Position numbers and translations under genes: made by a program
Notes under the pieces: generated by a model
What the model was told of the DNA's origin: nothing
Seen by the model: the letters and a program-made list of their open reading frames with translations, nothing else
The model's database searches: none
Shown here: positions 9,244 through 16,838 of the stretch, one piece after another
Layout of the letters: each line of letters starts with the position of its first letter
Position numbering within the stretch: the first letter of the stretch is position 1
Assembly: GCA_027451445.1 (NCBI GenBank)
Contig: DAIDJG010000052.1
Coordinates: 1 to 33,780, forward strand
Source of the DNA: Singulisphaera sp.
Lineage (GTDB): Bacteria; Planctomycetota; Planctomycetia; Isosphaerales; Isosphaeraceae
DNA: 33,780 nucleotides
Direction of reading: 5' to 3'

Positions 9244-9327
9244 TAGTAAGAACTTAGTAGACGCTGGAATCTTCCGGCAGTGGGGCGATGAGGCCCGCAT
9301 GTCGCGAATCTTGAGAGAGGCTTGGCG

Positions 9328-9582
9328 ATGAAGCCGCGCGTTTCGAATAGACCAACCTTGACTAATACTCCGGTAGGAAACGGTCACCGTCCGCCTTCAA
9401 AGCTCCCATCGATTTCAAATGAGTGGGAATGCCTGGAAGCGGACTCGGACCGAGAAGAGGTCCAAGAAATCCTAAGGCGCTTAATTCAAGAAGGTGTGAT
9501 TCGCGTGGCGCCGAAGCCCGGAGATGATAAGCGGGTTCGAGTCATTCCTCAAAGACCGGATTCAGCCGGTATGGCAAAATGA
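9328..9582 (+). CDS. Small hypothetical protein (84 aa)
   Basis: The frame opens with an ATG at 9328, placed 7 nt after a strong GAGAGAGG ribosome-binding site; this favours it over an in-frame TTG six bases upstream. The first 30 residues are Pro/Asn/Ser-rich and probably disordered. Residues about 38-70 form a charged helix (REEVQEILRRLIQEGVI) followed by a basic strand-turn-strand (VAPKPGDDKRVRVIPQ), which is vaguely like the end of a winged-helix DNA-binding domain, though far too short to be one alone. I do not recognise a family. The good start signals and the promoter-like sequence upstream support a real gene; function is unknown. Confidence 0.5.
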   Translation: MKPRVSNRPTLTNTPVGNGHRPPSKLPSISNEWECLEADSDREEVQEILRRLIQEGVIRVAPKPGDDKRVRVIPQRPDSAGMAK

Positions 9583-9589
9583 TGGAAGC

Positions 9590-9691
9590 GACCCGTCTTG
9601 CGACGGGTCGGATGGATCTCCGGTAAGCAACCACGCCTCGGCCTCTCGTAGCAAAGAGGGCGAGGCGTTGTCTTCCTGCAAGGTTTACCGG
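9590..9691. other. Strongly structured intergenic element (nested hairpins)
   Basis: Just after the small gene's stop codon lies GACCCGTC-TTGC-GACGGGTC (9590-9609), a perfect 8-bp stem with a 4-nt loop. Next comes a larger nested structure: CCGGTAA (9620-9626) pairs with TTACCGG (9685-9691), and inside it 9634-9646 pairs with 9655-9667 (12 of 13 bases). The tail may serve both the small gene and the convergent minus-strand gene ending at 9701. There is no T-tract, so it is either a Rho-independent-like stabilising structure or a structured RNA or repeat of unknown type. Confidence 0.5.
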
Positions 9692-9700
9692 CCGGGGCCG

Positions 9701-10300
9701 TTACGCGACGCCCGACCCTTCGTTGACCGGTTCGATGTCATCGACCCACGTCTTACGCCGTTCTTTCTGCCAGGTTCCGTTCTGGTCTTTCCAGAGCTTC
9801 TCGTTGCAGGAGGCGCACCAGCGGGTCCGTGCCGTCCGCTTCTCGATTCGCGTGAGCCGGAACAGCGGAATCAACGAGCGTGAATGACACTTCGGGCAAC
9901 GCTGAGGATACGCGCGGCTGAGGTAAACGCCGTATCCGCCGAGCACGATTGTGTTGAGGAGTAGCAAGGTGGTCCACATTGGCGGCACGCCGGAGCGAGC
10001 CCATTTGAGTGCGATCTCCCAGTCGTACCAGAGTGCGACGTACGGGGCACAGAGGGACACCACCAGCGGAGCGGCCCAGTTCCGGACGGGTCCCGGTCGG
10101 TCGATGAGGATCGTCAGCACACCGAGTAGCCAAATGGAAAACATGAAGGCCAGGGGCAGAACGTTCACTGTGGCGGAGGCACGGTGGGCGATTAGAAGCG
10201 TAATCAGCGCGGCGACCGTTAAGAGAACGTAAATGCCGAGGATCAGTGCGTATCGCGCGGCTGGGCGAAGACCGCTTGCAAGTCTCAAGGGCCTATCCAT
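9701..10300 (-). CDS. Membrane protein with four TM helices and a C-terminal zinc ribbon
   Basis: The protein is 199 residues, starting at the ATG at 10300, which follows GTGGAG at suitable spacing. A longer frame upstream adds 46 residues that look non-coding. Four hydrophobic segments are visible: YALILGIYVLLTVAALITLL, NVLPLAFMFSIWLLGVLTIL, WAAPLVVSLCAPYVALWY and WTTLLLLNTIVLGGYGVYL. They are followed by a cytoplasmic tail with a CPKC and CASC pair about 30 residues apart (CPKCHSRSLIPL ... RWCASCNEKLW), which should bind one zinc ion. The tail is highly basic and Trp-rich (KDQNGTWQKERRKTW). I do not recognise a named family. The gene converges on the small gene before it. Confidence 0.72.
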   Translation of the reverse strand: MDRPLRLASGLRPAARYALILGIYVLLTVAALITLLIAHRASATVNVLPLAFMFSIWLLGVLTILIDRPGPVRNWAAPLVVSLCAPYVALWYDWEIALKWARSGVPPMWTTLLLLNTIVLGGYGVYLSRAYPQRCPKCHSRSLIPLFRLTRIEKRTARTRWCASCNEKLWKDQNGTWQKERRKTWVDDIEPVNEGSGVA

Positions 10301-10651
10301 CGTCCGACTCCACTCAGTGAAGAAACTGATCGGCGGGCTGGTCGACGCGGTTCGTTGCGTCGCCCAAGCGAAGGATAGATCGATTCCGGACAGTGTGCGC
10401 GTCGAGATCGTGGGTGCTGTGATGCGTCGAGTCAACATCCGCCGAGTCCCACCTGGAAGCGCGAGAGGTTCGACGCAAAGGGGGTCGATCTATCGAGTTG
10501 GCGAGGAATTCACACAGCCTTTGCATCTGGGCAACATGCCTTGAGGTATTAAGGCAACTCAATACCTCGACGAAGGGTGGAGTCCTTTAAGATTCTCCGA
10601 AGTGAGGCGGCTTACGATCCAACGCCAAGGCCCTCTTCAGGCGAAGTTGCC
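10301..10651. other. Divergent intergenic region
   Basis: This 351-bp stretch separates the minus-strand membrane protein gene from the plus-strand PilZ-like gene. Short frames cross it on both strands, but none has convincing start signals or protein-like composition. Its only evident structure is the hairpin at 10541-10570. If the PilZ-like gene starts at the GTG at 10577, the region ends there instead. Confidence 0.5.
10541..10570. promoter_or_regulatory. Inverted repeat upstream of PilZ-like gene
   Basis: GAGGTATT (10543-10550) and AATACCTC (10561-10568) form a perfect 8-bp inverted repeat around a 10-nt spacer, extended by a TT/GA pair. The arm spacing of about 18 nt centre to centre (close to two helical turns) would suit a dimeric DNA-binding protein. 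It could equally be a hairpin in the leader of the downstream mRNA. No known regulator motif is recognised. Confidence 0.4.
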
Positions 10652-11155
10652 ATGCAGTACATAACAAGCTCGCAGCGAACGATCGGCAAGAGGACGATTC
10701 GATGGGATCCCGGCCCGGTGCCACAGGGGGTCGACGTCACCGCGGAGCGCCGAGGAATCTTGGAGTTATTCCGCGCCTGGATCCGTGCGACCCCCCCATC
10801 GGAACGGCGTCAGACGTCGCGTCATGAGGCGTCGGGTGGGCGTTTGTGGCTTGGGTGGTGGGATCGGAATCAGGTGTTCACAGCGGTCAGCGCGGAGTTG
10901 ATCAACATCAGCCGGGGAGGCGCATTGCTGCGGGCGATCGAGCCGCCCCAAGAATTGCGCGAAATCTGGATCTGCCTGGACGCGAGCGACACCGGCGAGT
11001 GTGTTCCGGCGTCGGTACTCGAGGTCGAGCCGGTCCGTCGAGGGGCATGGTCGGTACGCATCGAGTTCAGCGAACCTTGTCCGCAGGGCTTCCTCGCCGA
11101 GACACTCGTCCGCGCGGAATCGCGCCCGAGCGAGGACGCCTTGAGCCAGCCATAA
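10652..11155 (+). CDS. PilZ-like domain protein
   Basis: The protein is 167 residues from the ATG at 10652; an in-frame GTG at 10577 would give 192 residues, and neither has a strong ribosome-binding site. The C-terminal part has a PilZ-like plan: an arginine-rich entry (SERRQTSRHEA), a beta-strand (RLWLGWWDR), then 'ELINISRGGALLRA', matching the [DN]xSxxG signature, and a final strand 'WSVRIEFSEPCPQGFL'. PilZ domains bind cyclic di-GMP through RxxxR and [DN]xSxxG; here RQTSR and NISRGG could fill those roles. If so, the protein is a cytoplasmic c-di-GMP effector. The N-terminal 60 residues are not recognised. The PilZ assignment is by motif only. Confidence 0.65.
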   Translation: MQYITSSQRTIGKRTIRWDPGPVPQGVDVTAERRGILELFRAWIRATPPSERRQTSRHEASGGRLWLGWWDRNQVFTAVSAELINISRGGALLRAIEPPQELREIWICLDASDTGECVPASVLEVEPVRRGAWSVRIEFSEPCPQGFLAETLVRAESRPSEDALSQP

Positions 11156-11224
11156 ACGCCGTTCGCGGAATCGGGTTGAGGAAACGTTCGAGCGGCCGAC
11201 GGCCTCACTGAGCGTGGGCCGTAA

Positions 11225-11689
11225 TCACTGCTGCGCCACGGTCTTGGTTTTCGACGTGGGCCGCTCAAAGGTCACCACTTCGGCGAGGAGACCATCGCCA
11301 GGCTTGAATTCCGTGGGGCGATCGTTGTCGGGACCACCGTTGCAGACGCGGAACGTATCGCCCTTCAACTCGTAGATCGCCAGGACGTCCGGCAACTCCT
11401 GGGCATTGACGCCGCGGAAACCGACCCAATCGAGCGCGTGCGGCGAAGCCGTTTCGTCGATCTTCACCTCGCCTTTCGCCCGGATCACAATGCCTTTGGG
11501 CGTGACGATCTTGAACCTCGCCGCATGCCCGTCGATCTCGAGTGAAACCTGAAAATCGCGCTTCGGGCCCGCCTTCGCCGTCCAAGCCCCTTGGATTCGA
11601 GCGAGGTCCCCCGTGCACTCCTTCTCGCGCTCTGGAGCGGCTCCGAGCAGCAGGGCGGATGCGAACAAGATGGCGATGGACCGACTCAT
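11225..11689 (-). CDS. TIGR03067-like secreted planctomycete protein
   Basis: The protein is 154 residues from the ATG at 11689, which is preceded by AAGGTGAG; an in-frame GTG 21 bases upstream is less likely. A short signal peptide is visible (MSRSIAILFASALLLGAA). The mature part has the pattern of TIGR03067, a lipocalin-like family expanded in planctomycetes: 'GDLARIQGAWTAK', a 'SPHALDWVGFRG' segment in place of the usual PKxxD motif, then 'LAIYELKGDTFRVCNGG' and 'RPTEFKPGDG' near the end. The molecular role of the family is not known. It lies 55 bp downstream of the sulfatase on the same strand and probably shares its transcript. Confidence 0.8.
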   Translation of the reverse strand: MSRSIAILFASALLLGAAPEREKECTGDLARIQGAWTAKAGPKRDFQVSLEIDGHAARFKIVTPKGIVIRAKGEVKIDETASPHALDWVGFRGVNAQELPDVLAIYELKGDTFRVCNGGPDNDRPTEFKPGDGLLAEVVTFERPTSKTKTVAQQ

Positions 11690-11744
11690 GACGAAACTCA
11701 CCTTTCTCACCTCAGCGCAACGTAAGGCGTCCTCTTGAAATTCC

Positions 11745-13106
11745 TCAGGGTTGAACTTCCGTTTTCAGCCAGGACTGTAGAGCTGCATTCAAATCCTGAA
11801 CCACATCCGGATACTGCGGGGCGAGGTCCCTGCGCTCGGCAGGGTCCTTCACGACATCATACAACTCAGCCCGCCCTCCGCGCGTGATCACGAGCTTGAG
11901 ATCACCGCGCAGCGCGGCGAGCTGGTCGAGTCCCTCGCTGCGCCATTCCCAGAACAGCGTCCGGGCCGGAACAGCCGACTTCCCCGTCCAGGCCGGCAAA
12001 ACGTCGAGACCGTCAACTTTCCACGCGGGGTCGGGAACCGCCCCGGCCGCCGCGAGCAACGTCGGGAACAGGTCGGTCATGTGCATGACCTCGCACGACA
12101 CACGTCCAGCCGGCACGTGACCGGGCCAGCAAACGAGCGCGGGGACACGGACACCCCCTTCCCAAAGGGTCCGTTTCTGGCCGCGGAACGGATGGTTGCT
12201 GTCGAGAGCGTTGCTCGCCCCCCGGTTCCCTTGCTCGAACGTGGCGCCATGGTCGCTCGTGAAGACGACAAGGGTGTTGTCCGAGAGCCCGAGCTCGTCG
12301 ATCGTGCGGATAATCCGGCCTACGGACTTGTCGAGGCGCGTCACGAGCGCCGCGTACGTCGCGTTGACCGGCTCCGCGGGGTCTTTCTCCGGAAGTTTAC
12401 CACGGTGCAGCGCGATTTCCTCCTCAGGCGCCTCAACATGGAAATGTGTCGCGATAAACGGCACATAAAGGAAGAAGGAGCGGTCGCGGTTCCGCTTCAG
12501 GAAATCGACCGCGTGCGCGGTGAAAAGATCGTCAGCGTACCCCGTGACGGACACTCGCTGGCGGCCGTTCCATAAACTTTCGGGAAACTTCTCCCAGGCG
12601 TGGGTCGCGTCGGTAAATCCGAAGAACTCGTCGAAACCTTGATCCATCGGATGCACGTAGCTCGTTGCGCCCGTGTGCTTCTTGGATTTTTCGCTCGCAG
12701 CGGCCGTACGGGGTTTGCCGTGGTGCCATTTCCCGAACAGTGCGGTGGTATAACCTTCCCGTTTCAGCGCCTCAGCGATGGTGACCTCACTGCTGGGGAG
12801 GTCATCGTTATTGCGACTGACGCCGTTGTGGATCGTGTACTTTCCCGTAAGCATCGCCGCGCGGCTCGGGGCGCAGACCACGGCCGCGGTGTAGAAGCGG
12901 GTAAATCTCGTGCCTCGCGAGGCGAGCGCGTCCAGATTTGGGGTCGCCCATTCCCGGCGACCGTTAAACCCAACGTCACCCCACCCGAGGTCATCCGCGT
13001 AAATCAGAACGATGTTGGGCTTCCGTTCCGCTCCCTGCACGGTCACAGACGCCGTTCCGAGGAGAAACGCTGCCGCGAGGATCAGAACGACCTTGCGCTG
13101 TCCCAT
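11745..13106 (-). CDS. Secreted type I sulfatase (formylglycine-dependent)
   Basis: The protein is 453 residues, beginning at the ATG at 13106 (a GTG two codons upstream is also in frame). A signal peptide (VVLILAAAFLLGTASVTVQGA) precedes the mature enzyme. Catalytic features of S1-family sulfatases are all present: metal ligands D38 and D39 in YADDLGWGD, the maturation motif CAPSR at 78-82 (C78 becomes formylglycine), GKWHHG (K126, H128), H221 in THFHVEAP, SDHG (D285, H286), and K311 in FRGQKRTLWEGG. It should hydrolyse sulfate esters, most likely on polysaccharides, outside the cytoplasm; the exact substrate cannot be read from sequence. Planctomycetes typically carry many such genes. Maturation would need a formylglycine-generating enzyme, which is not in this window. 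Confidence 0.93.
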   Translation of the reverse strand: MGQRKVVLILAAAFLLGTASVTVQGAERKPNIVLIYADDLGWGDVGFNGRREWATPNLDALASRGTRFTRFYTAAVVCAPSRAAMLTGKYTIHNGVSRNNDDLPSSEVTIAEALKREGYTTALFGKWHHGKPRTAAASEKSKKHTGATSYVHPMDQGFDEFFGFTDATHAWEKFPESLWNGRQRVSVTGYADDLFTAHAVDFLKRNRDRSFFLYVPFIATHFHVEAPEEEIALHRGKLPEKDPAEPVNATYAALVTRLDKSVGRIIRTIDELGLSDNTLVVFTSDHGATFEQGNRGASNALDSNHPFRGQKRTLWEGGVRVPALVCWPGHVPAGRVSCEVMHMTDLFPTLLAAAGAVPDPAWKVDGLDVLPAWTGKSAVPARTLFWEWRSEGLDQLAALRGDLKLVITRGGRAELYDVVKDPAERRDLAPQYPDVVQDLNAALQSWLKTEVQP

Positions 13107-13559
13107 AACCACAAACTCTCGCGAAACCTTCGCCGTGCCCGCGCGGACGTCCGTGCGCGGGGTCTTCTATCAGACGCAAACAATGTTACGTTCGCAAGCT
13201 CCGACTGCAACAGGCCTGATGCGATGGCAACCTCGTTCGACCGAGAAATGGCTTCCCCATGGGGCATATCGTCCAGTCTACGACACGATGTGCGTAAAAC
13301 TGATTAATTCGACCGTATTTGTCGGGATTATATCGGGGGGGTAGCGTGATCGGTAGGCGTGCGTCCTTTGGGTCGCTCGAGACAGTCGGGGGTGGAGTCT
13401 TTGATTGACTTGAAAGATTAGGTTATCATGCAACCTGTCCCCCTGTTTGAGCGAAGTGCGAACCCCCCGCTGCCGGCCCGTCTCCGTTGCCAGGCCACGG
13501 ACCGACACCGTTCCCACCACATCGGTTTGTTTGGACCTTACGAGGTCGGGAAGGGTTTT
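13107..13559. promoter_or_regulatory. Divergent intergenic region between sulfatase and FHA gene
   Basis: The region holds promoters for the minus-strand sulfatase and the plus-strand FHA gene. On the minus strand TATAAT (13332-13327) is a perfect -10 hexamer, but the -35 position is poor; it would give a leader of about 215 nt. On the plus strand TTGACT (13405-13410) is a candidate -35 with no well-spaced -10. An ATG at 13428 opens a frame into the FHA gene, but its first 44 residues look non-coding. Confidence 0.4.
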
Positions 13560-14210
13560 GTGGACGTCCAGTTGATCGTTGTTCAGGGCAAGCATCAAGG
13601 GAAGACGATCCCATTACGGGGACCAGTCTTTCGGATTGGTCGCGGAGAGACGTGTCATCTGCGTCCCAATAGCGCTCAGGTCAGCCGCGAACATGCCGAG
13701 TTCGTGCTCACTGGCCAAACGCTGTCGGTGCGCGATCTGGGTAGCCGCAACGGTACGCTCGTCAACGGCAAGGCGTTGACATCCCCTTGCGCGCTGAAAG
13801 ACCGCGACGTGGTGACCGTTGGTCCTCTCACCTTCGCGGTCTCGCTGGGAGGCCCCGCGGTAACCCCTGACCCGGACGTTTCATCGCGAGCCGCGGCGCA
13901 GAGCGATGCAGGGCACAGGCCGGATTCCGACGCGTGGATGCTCACCGAGACGGGTCAGGGATCGAGTCCGAAGAGCGGTGATACCGTCCTGATCCCGGCG
14001 TTCACGGGCGCGGTCGTCAACGACGATCTCGGCGACGAGGCGAACGACGAATCGTACGAGCGCCAGGGCGCTAACGAGGGTGATACCCGCGATAAGAAAG
14101 GCGCACGCGTGGATGCGCCCGCAGCTCAGCGGTCGGGACCTGCTGGCGAACACGACCCTGGCGCGGATATTATCCGCAAGATCATGTCGTTCCGGCGGCC
14201 CTCGAATTGA
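13560..14210 (+). CDS. FHA domain protein
   Basis: The protein is 216 residues from a GTG at 13560 that follows GGGAAGGG. An in-frame ATG at 13428 would add 44 residues of low-complexity, non-homologous-looking sequence, so the GTG is preferred. Residues about 3-100 form a forkhead-associated domain with every key element: FRIGRGETCHLRP (phosphopeptide-binding Arg in GRG), 'VSREHAEF' (Ser and His of the SxxH motif) and 'DLGSRNGTLVNGK' (Asn in the NG pair). FHA domains bind phosphothreonine, so this is likely a reader of Ser/Thr kinase signals. The rest is acidic and probably disordered, ending in a basic 'IIRKIMSFRRPSN'. The kinase partner is not identified; one kinase gene lies at 30191. Confidence 0.88.
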   Translation: MDVQLIVVQGKHQGKTIPLRGPVFRIGRGETCHLRPNSAQVSREHAEFVLTGQTLSVRDLGSRNGTLVNGKALTSPCALKDRDVVTVGPLTFAVSLGGPAVTPDPDVSSRAAAQSDAGHRPDSDAWMLTETGQGSSPKSGDTVLIPAFTGAVVNDDLGDEANDESYERQGANEGDTRDKKGARVDAPAAQRSGPAGEHDPGADIIRKIMSFRRPSN

Positions 14211-14305
14211 GGTCGCGGAAGGGGCACACCGGTGGATAGCGACTTTCGATAAGATCCCATGTACTTATCAGCAGAGCAGTCACCTCTCAAAGCCGGGATG
14301 ACCCC

Positions 14306-14758
14306 TTAGCTTTGCAGCGGCTTCCGTGTCGGTCGAAGCGCGGTCTCGTGCCAGTATTGGCGCAGGGTCCGCACGAGATCGCGGTACCGGGGGTATTCGG
14401 CAGGTTTCGGGATGTAGGTGTTCGCCCCGGCTTGATAAGTCTCGCGCACGTCTTCCTCGCGCTGGGATGTGGTGAGTATGACCACGGGGATCATGCGCAA
14501 GATGGGGTCGCTCTTGATGCGGGTCAGGACCTCACAGCCATCGAGGCCCGGCAGGTTCAGGTCGAGCAGAACCAGGTCGGGAGCATCGGGCTCCGGAGCG
14601 TCGGGCTGATTCAAGCGGGTCAGGTAATCAAGTGCCTGCTGTCCGTCGGGAATGACGGTCAAGCGGTGCTCGACGTTCCCCTCGCGGAGCGCACGCTCGA
14701 TAATCTTGGCGTCGGTCCGACTGTCTTCGATAAGCAGAATATGAAAATCAGATTGCAT
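14306..14758 (-). CDS. Rcp1-like response regulator (single receiver domain)
   Basis: The protein is 150 residues, starting at the ATG at 14758 inside the end of the upstream kinase gene (11-nt overlap, ATGCAATCTGA). This tight coupling indicates one operon and argues against a longer upstream start. It is a lone receiver domain: acidic pair E11/D12 in LLIEDSRTDA, phosphoacceptor D66 in LVLLDLNLPGLDG, T96/T97 in VILTTSQRE, and K118 in YIPKP. The 'LNLPGLDGCEVL' and 'AGANTYIPKP' segments are typical of the Rcp1 subfamily, which pairs with phytochrome-like or PAS-type histidine kinases. With no output domain, it probably passes phosphate on or acts by protein contact. The adjacent double-PAS kinase is its likely partner. 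Confidence 0.92.
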   Translation of the reverse strand: MQSDFHILLIEDSRTDAKIIERALREGNVEHRLTVIPDGQQALDYLTRLNQPDAPEPDAPDLVLLDLNLPGLDGCEVLTRIKSDPILRMIPVVILTTSQREEDVRETYQAGANTYIPKPAEYPRYRDLVRTLRQYWHETALRPTRKPLQS

Positions 14759-16787
14759 GCGACAATTGTTCTTCCGGCTCGTGGGTGGTCGCAGGGGCCC
14801 GGGGCAGGCGAATGAAGAACGTTGAGCCCTGGCCCGGCTGGCTCTCGACCCAAATGCGGCCACCGTGGGCCTGGACGATCTTGACGCAAATCGCGAGCCC
14901 GGCGCCGGTTCCTTCGTACTCTTCGGGCGTGTGGAGGCGCCGGAAAAGCTGGAAAATCTTGTCGTGGAACCGAGGATCGATGCCGATCCCGTTATCGCGA
15001 ACGTAAAACGTCGCCCAGGAAGTATCGGTCTCCGGGGCACCCCCGACCTCGACCCAGGGCGCCTCCGAGCGGTTGTACTTCAGGGCGTTGCTGATAAGGT
15101 TCACGACCAACTGCCCCACCCGGCCCCGGTCGCCCCAGAGCACCGGAAGAGGCGCCACGACCCGAATCTCGGCCCGTCGGCTTCGCACCAGCTCGGCAAG
15201 GTCGGCCTTTACTACCTCTACTACCTCTTCCAGATTAACGGAAGTGAGTTCCCCTGTCACCTGACCCGCGCGCGAAAGTGTAAGCAAGCCGTGGATCAAC
15301 GTGCGCATTCTGCGCGAGGCGTCGACCAGGTAGCGGATGTGTTCCTGGCCGTTGGCGTCGAGCCGGTCGCCACAATCCTGGACGAGGAAATCGGAGAAGG
15401 CGATCAAGGTCCGTAATGGCTCCTGCAAGTCGTGCGAAACGACGTACGTGAACTCGTCCATTTCCTTGTTCTTGCGGGACAGCTCCTCATTGGTCTTCGC
15501 GAGACGCTCGTTCTTCTCCTTGAGCTCGGCTTCCAGGCGGTGACGCGCGGTGATGTCCTGAGCTACGCTCCGGGAGTACGAGGGCTTGCCGTCGCGGCCA
15601 AGGACGGTGGTGCCCGAGACCCAGACGTCGATGGTCTCGCCGCTGGACTTGACCCACTCGCTCTCGATCTCGATCGAACCTTGTTGCATATACTCGGCGA
15701 ACCGTTCGGCGAAGGCTGCCCGTCGCGGCTCCGGAATCAGGCGCCGCAAGGAATGGCCGATCAACTCATCGCGGCGGTAGCCCAGGGTGTGGAGCAGGGT
15801 GTCGTTGCAATCGAGAAAACGCCCGTTCACATCGAGGCTGAAGTACATCGCGGGCGCGTTCTGGTAGAGATCGCGGTAGCGGTCTTTCAAATCTTCCAGC
15901 TCTCGGTTGATCGTGCGGAGCTGCTCGTTCACCTGCATGAGCTCGCGTGTGCGCAGCTTCAGCTCTCGCTCCGCGCGCAGCTTGTTGGTCACGTCGGTGA
16001 CGTGGCATCGCAGGTGCGAAACTGACAGGTCGGAGGCGTATCGGACGCCCACGTTCATCTCAATCGCCTTGAGCTTGCCGGCGGCCGTCTTGATCCGCAG
16101 GATCAAGCCGTGGAGCTCTCCCTTGGCGAGTGACTCGCGCAACTGGTCGCGGGCACGTTTGTAGTCGTCCGGGTGGACGATTTCGAGAAACGATTTCTCG
16201 CGGAGGTCCGGTAAGCGCCAGCCGAGAAAGTCCTGTTCCGCGGGACTCGATTCCAGCCAGCGCAAAGTCCTCGGATCGAGCCGGCTGACCATGTCGTTGG
16301 TGGTGTAAAACTCGCCCGAGAGGTTGGTTTCCTTGGACACTCCCTCAGCCGGAAGAGCCGCCAGCATCCCGCTTCGGCTCATCTGGCCGTTCAGGTCAGG
16401 GTCGCTCGAACCCGGGCATGCGGGGCTTGCGATGGGAATGCCCAGGGTGGGCAGAGTCTGCCATGAGAGCTTGAGCGTACGCAAGGCCTCCGTCAGCTCC
16501 GCGAGTTCGCGGGAGCGCGGAGAGTCGAGCGGCTGTTTCGGCTCTTCGGCGAGTGCAAGCAACTGCAAAGCAAGGTGATGCGTCGGTTCGACCCAGCGAC
16601 GGCGCTCGTCCCAGGAGCGGGCGACGAGGGCCAAGATCAGAAGGCCGAGCGAGACCAGGGCCGCCACCAGACCGAGCGGTGGCTTGAGAGTGAACGCGAT
16701 CGGAACGAGGACGACCCAGGCCAGCCCCATCAGGAACGGCGAAAGCCAGCGCGACGGGTGCGGGCCTTGGGCACGATGGTTCGTCAT
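14748..16787 (-). CDS. Double-PAS membrane histidine kinase
   Basis: The protein is 679 residues. Two N-terminal hydrophobic helices (about 15-57: FLMGLAWVVLVPIAFTL, then PLGLVAALVSLGLLILALVA) anchor it in the membrane. Two PAS domains follow (about 160-270 and 305-415; the second has 'LDVNGRFLDCNDTLLHTLGY' and ends with a PAC 'SVAQDITARHRLEAEL'), separated by coiled coil. The kinase core has H452 in VVSHDLQEPLRTL (HisKA), the N-box 'NLISNALKYN' (N567), G1 'RDNGIGID' (D598) and G2 'GTGAGLAI' (about 626-633). The 'SHDLQEPLR' H-box is the phytochrome-type subclass. It autophosphorylates on H452, probably donating to D66 of the overlapping response regulator. Its signal is unknown; no cofactor-binding residue is evident. 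Confidence 0.93.
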   Translation of the reverse strand: MTNHRAQGPHPSRWLSPFLMGLAWVVLVPIAFTLKPPLGLVAALVSLGLLILALVARSWDERRRWVEPTHHLALQLLALAEEPKQPLDSPRSRELAELTEALRTLKLSWQTLPTLGIPIASPACPGSSDPDLNGQMSRSGMLAALPAEGVSKETNLSGEFYTTNDMVSRLDPRTLRWLESSPAEQDFLGWRLPDLREKSFLEIVHPDDYKRARDQLRESLAKGELHGLILRIKTAAGKLKAIEMNVGVRYASDLSVSHLRCHVTDVTNKLRAERELKLRTRELMQVNEQLRTINRELEDLKDRYRDLYQNAPAMYFSLDVNGRFLDCNDTLLHTLGYRRDELIGHSLRRLIPEPRRAAFAERFAEYMQQGSIEIESEWVKSSGETIDVWVSGTTVLGRDGKPSYSRSVAQDITARHRLEAELKEKNERLAKTNEELSRKNKEMDEFTYVVSHDLQEPLRTLIAFSDFLVQDCGDRLDANGQEHIRYLVDASRRMRTLIHGLLTLSRAGQVTGELTSVNLEEVVEVVKADLAELVRSRRAEIRVVAPLPVLWGDRGRVGQLVVNLISNALKYNRSEAPWVEVGGAPETDTSWATFYVRDNGIGIDPRFHDKIFQLFRRLHTPEEYEGTGAGLAICVKIVQAHGGRIWVESQPGQGSTFFIRLPRAPATTHEPEEQLSHAI

Positions 16788-16838
16788 GAATCCCCTCGGG
16801 GCGGGCCGGAAAAGCAGCCAGGGGCGAACGTGCTGTCG

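Noticed and set aside
13428-13559. N-terminal extension of the FHA protein from the ATG at 13428
   Set aside because: The 44 extra residues look non-coding and the GTG at 13560 has a good ribosome-binding site placed just before the FHA domain; the ATG cannot be fully excluded.
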